NCBI GenBank assembly: GCA_002490525.1
Contig: DKUE01000002.1
Coordinates: 11,965 to 62,194 of the forward strand
Length of the DNA stretch: 50,230 nucleotides
Reading direction: 5' to 3'
Source of the DNA: Ruminococcaceae bacterium UBA7212
GTDB lineage: Bacteria; Bacillota; Clostridia; Oscillospirales; Acutalibacteraceae
Made by a program: the position numbers and the translations under genes. This document shows, one piece after another, positions 48,856 to 50,230 of this stretch; within the stretch, counting starts at the first letter, position 1, and every line of letters begins with the position of its first letter. Below the pieces are notes generated by a model. The model saw nothing but the letters and a program-made list of their open reading frames with translations. It searched no databases and had not been told where the DNA came from.

Positions 48856-50004
48856 ATGCAACCGATTTTTAAGAAAGCGCTTGCTGTTTTGCTTTCGCTC
48901 GTATTGGCGGTTTCCATGTTTGCGGGCTGTACAAATACGCCGCGCCCAAGGGCAGATGCATCCATCGGTGTTTCGGATACTGTTTCAGGCTTTACGACAA
49001 TATATCCCGTCGACACAACCGTGGAATTGCACACCGATAAGCAAACAAAGTTCTTGAACGGAAATTACCGGAAAGTCTCCCGCTATGCAAACGGCAAAAA
49101 AGAAAAAAGCCATCCCGTCCCCATTGTCTTCGAATGGGCATACGAGCGGGCGCAAAGCGGCGTCACACAATATACCTTGTGCATCAGCGAAGCCCCCGAT
49201 ATGCAAAACGCCATGTCCTGCATCACAGGCGAGCAAAGTATATCGGTGTACAATTTAAAAATTGCCACAACCTATTACTGGACAGTTGCCGCAGACGGCG
49301 TGACAAGCGCAGTTGCAGAATTCCAAACCGCAGACGCCTCACCGCGTAACCTGTATGTGGACGGCATTACAAATGTCCGCGACCTCGGCGGCTGGATGAC
49401 CGTAAACGGCACCAGAACAAAGCAGGGCATGATTTTCCGCTGCGGCAGACTCAATGAAAGCAGTGCAGATGAGGTCAATATTGAAATTACGGAAGCGGGC
49501 AAAAGGACGATGCTGGATTTTCTCGGCGTCAGAACGGAAATCGACGTCCGCAAAACCGACAACGGTGAAACAGGCGGCATTACCGCAAGCCCGTTGGGAA
49601 ATACGGTTGCCTATTACAGTCTGCCTATGGAGTGGGAAGGCGACACCTTCAACGGCAACCGCGGTGCATTGCTGCAGGTGTTTTCGATTTTGTCCGATGC
49701 AGAAAGCTATCCCGTCATTTTCCACTGCAACATCGGCACCGACCGCACGGGAATGATTGCCTATCTGCTGAATGCATTGCTAGGCGTGTCTGAAGAGGAC
49801 CTTTGCAGAGATTATCTTTTTTCAAGCTTCGGTAAAATCGGTAATCCGCGGTACCCCGAAGGGTTGGAAGAAAGCGTGTACTATCAGTCCGTTGCCGCCG
49901 CCGAAGGAGACACACTGCAAGAAAAAGCGTATAATTGCTTAGTTGATTTCGGCGTACCGCGTCAGCAGTTGGATTCCATTATTCGCATTTTGTCGGAAAA
50001 TTGA
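48856..50004 (+). CDS. Secreted lipoprotein tyrosine phosphatase
   Basis: A 382-residue protein with a lipoprotein signal (hydrophobic stretch then FAGC, lipid-modified Cys25), a fibronectin-III-like domain (about 85-160: VPIVFEWAYERAQSGVTQYT, YNLKIATTYYWTVAADG), and a PF13350-type tyrosine/dual-specificity phosphatase domain. The latter has the family start NVRDLGGW and the P-loop HCNIGTDRTGM with nucleophile Cys291 and Arg297. It acts outside the membrane, so its substrate is likely extracellular or a phospholipid/inositol phosphate; this is inference. The ATG at 48856 follows AGGAG; an open frame to 48799 lacks a signal and is not used. Confidence 0.88.
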   Translation: MQPIFKKALAVLLSLVLAVSMFAGCTNTPRPRADASIGVSDTVSGFTTIYPVDTTVELHTDKQTKFLNGNYRKVSRYANGKKEKSHPVPIVFEWAYERAQSGVTQYTLCISEAPDMQNAMSCITGEQSISVYNLKIATTYYWTVAADGVTSAVAEFQTADASPRNLYVDGITNVRDLGGWMTVNGTRTKQGMIFRCGRLNESSADEVNIEITEAGKRTMLDFLGVRTEIDVRKTDNGETGGITASPLGNTVAYYSLPMEWEGDTFNGNRGALLQVFSILSDAESYPVIFHCNIGTDRTGMIAYLLNALLGVSEEDLCRDYLFSSFGKIGNPRYPEGLEESVYYQSVAAAEGDTLQEKAYNCLVDFGVPRQQLDSIIRILSEN

Positions 50005-50069
50005 CCGATTTCGTTTTCCTATAGGGCAGATGCGAAAATCCGTGCAAATAAACAGTTCTGCACCGACCG

Positions 50070-50100
50070 TGTAGGGGGCGCCGACTCGGTGCCCCGTTGA
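50070..50100. repeat. Palindromic remnant GGGGGCGCCGACTCGGTGCCCC
   Basis: An inverted sequence of the same kind as at 31541-31565, with termini GTAGGGG and CCCCG. Likely remnant of a dispersed element. Confidence 0.5.
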
Positions 50101-50146
50101 AATCTGCTGAAACCTTGCGGAACGATACTTCAGGTCGTTTCCTGCT

Positions 50147-50230
50147 TGTCATTCTGAGCGAAGCGAAGAATCTCCCATGACACAAGGCAAATTTGTTCTG
50201 ATTGAGATTCTTCGCTTCGCTCAGAATGAC
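50147..50230. repeat. Dispersed inverted-repeat element, copy 6 (nearly complete, cut by window end)
   Basis: The left arm TGTCATTCTGAGCGAAGCGA and right arm GATTCTTCGCTTCGCTCAGA enclose the spacer ATGACACAAGGCAAATTTG. It is the cleanest copy of the element and closes a perfect hairpin apart from its truncated end. Confidence 0.85.

Noticed and set aside
1..50230. CRISPR arrays, transposases, phage, toxin-antitoxin and restriction systems
   Set aside because: None were seen. The only repeats are the dispersed inverted elements and the direct repeat pair near 20275-20632.

Overview
The window looks like a stretch of a low-to-mid GC Gram-positive chromosome, most likely a gut-dwelling clostridium of the Oscillospirales/Ruminococcaceae type. 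The supporting signs are a PolC-type replicative polymerase, strong AGGAGG-like ribosome binding sites with frequent TTG and GTG starts, sigma-A promoters of TTGACA-17-TATAAT form, a clostridial gene order, no R-M, phage or IS genes, and several dispersed inverted repeats between genes. The assignment is inference from gene content and order; no 16S gene is present.

Layout. 1-975: 3' part of a glutamate dehydrogenase gene, ending at a bidirectional terminator. 1035-6063 (minus): L-fucose catabolic operon fucI, a rhamnulokinase-family fuculokinase, fucU, fucA and a hexapeptide acetyltransferase. 6344-7810 (minus): membrane-anchored M20 peptidase. 7835-13994 (minus): histidine operon hisZGDCBAIE with no hisH or hisF. 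14399-25840 (minus): the conserved lipid/isoprenoid/replication operon pyrH-frr-uppS-cdsA-dxr-rseP-ispG-polC plus a DUF3592 protein. The PolC lacks the proofreading exonuclease domain that is normally inserted in its PHP domain. 26056-28018 (minus): PAP2 phosphatase, then a Fur/Zur-family regulator with a putative metal exporter and a clear palindromic operator at the promoter.

28485-31415 (plus): rpsU, YqeG-like HAD phosphatase, Xaa-Pro peptidase, efp, CD1247-type acidic zinc-ribbon protein. 31690-32011 (minus): a self-contained small transcript encoding a 39-residue protein. 32180-33250 (minus): a cysteine-rich protein resembling a P-loop NTPase pair that has lost both P-loops. 33363-35961 (plus): fba and murA. 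36218-38354 (plus): a three-gene sortase locus (exported tail-anchored protein with an ITKTG motif, class D-like sortase, four-helix membrane protein), with an intrinsic terminator embedded in the first codons of the sortase gene. 38574-39683: sugar kinase of the N-acetylhexosamine kinase type.

39962-40953 (minus): operon of three small unknown proteins, flanked by two large inverted-repeat, RNA-like elements. 41280-44815 (plus): YfcE-type phosphoesterase, nagA, and a large unknown membrane protein. 44969-48631 (minus): rpmG-secE-nusG-rplK-rplA-(L10 leader)-rplJ-rplL. 48856-50004: secreted lipoprotein tyrosine phosphatase.

The fucose operon, nagA and the NahK-like kinase together suggest use of host mucin or milk-type glycans. 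The parts most worth a second look are the sortase locus with its embedded terminator, the exonuclease-less PolC, the two structured elements around the small-protein operon, and the degenerate NTPase.
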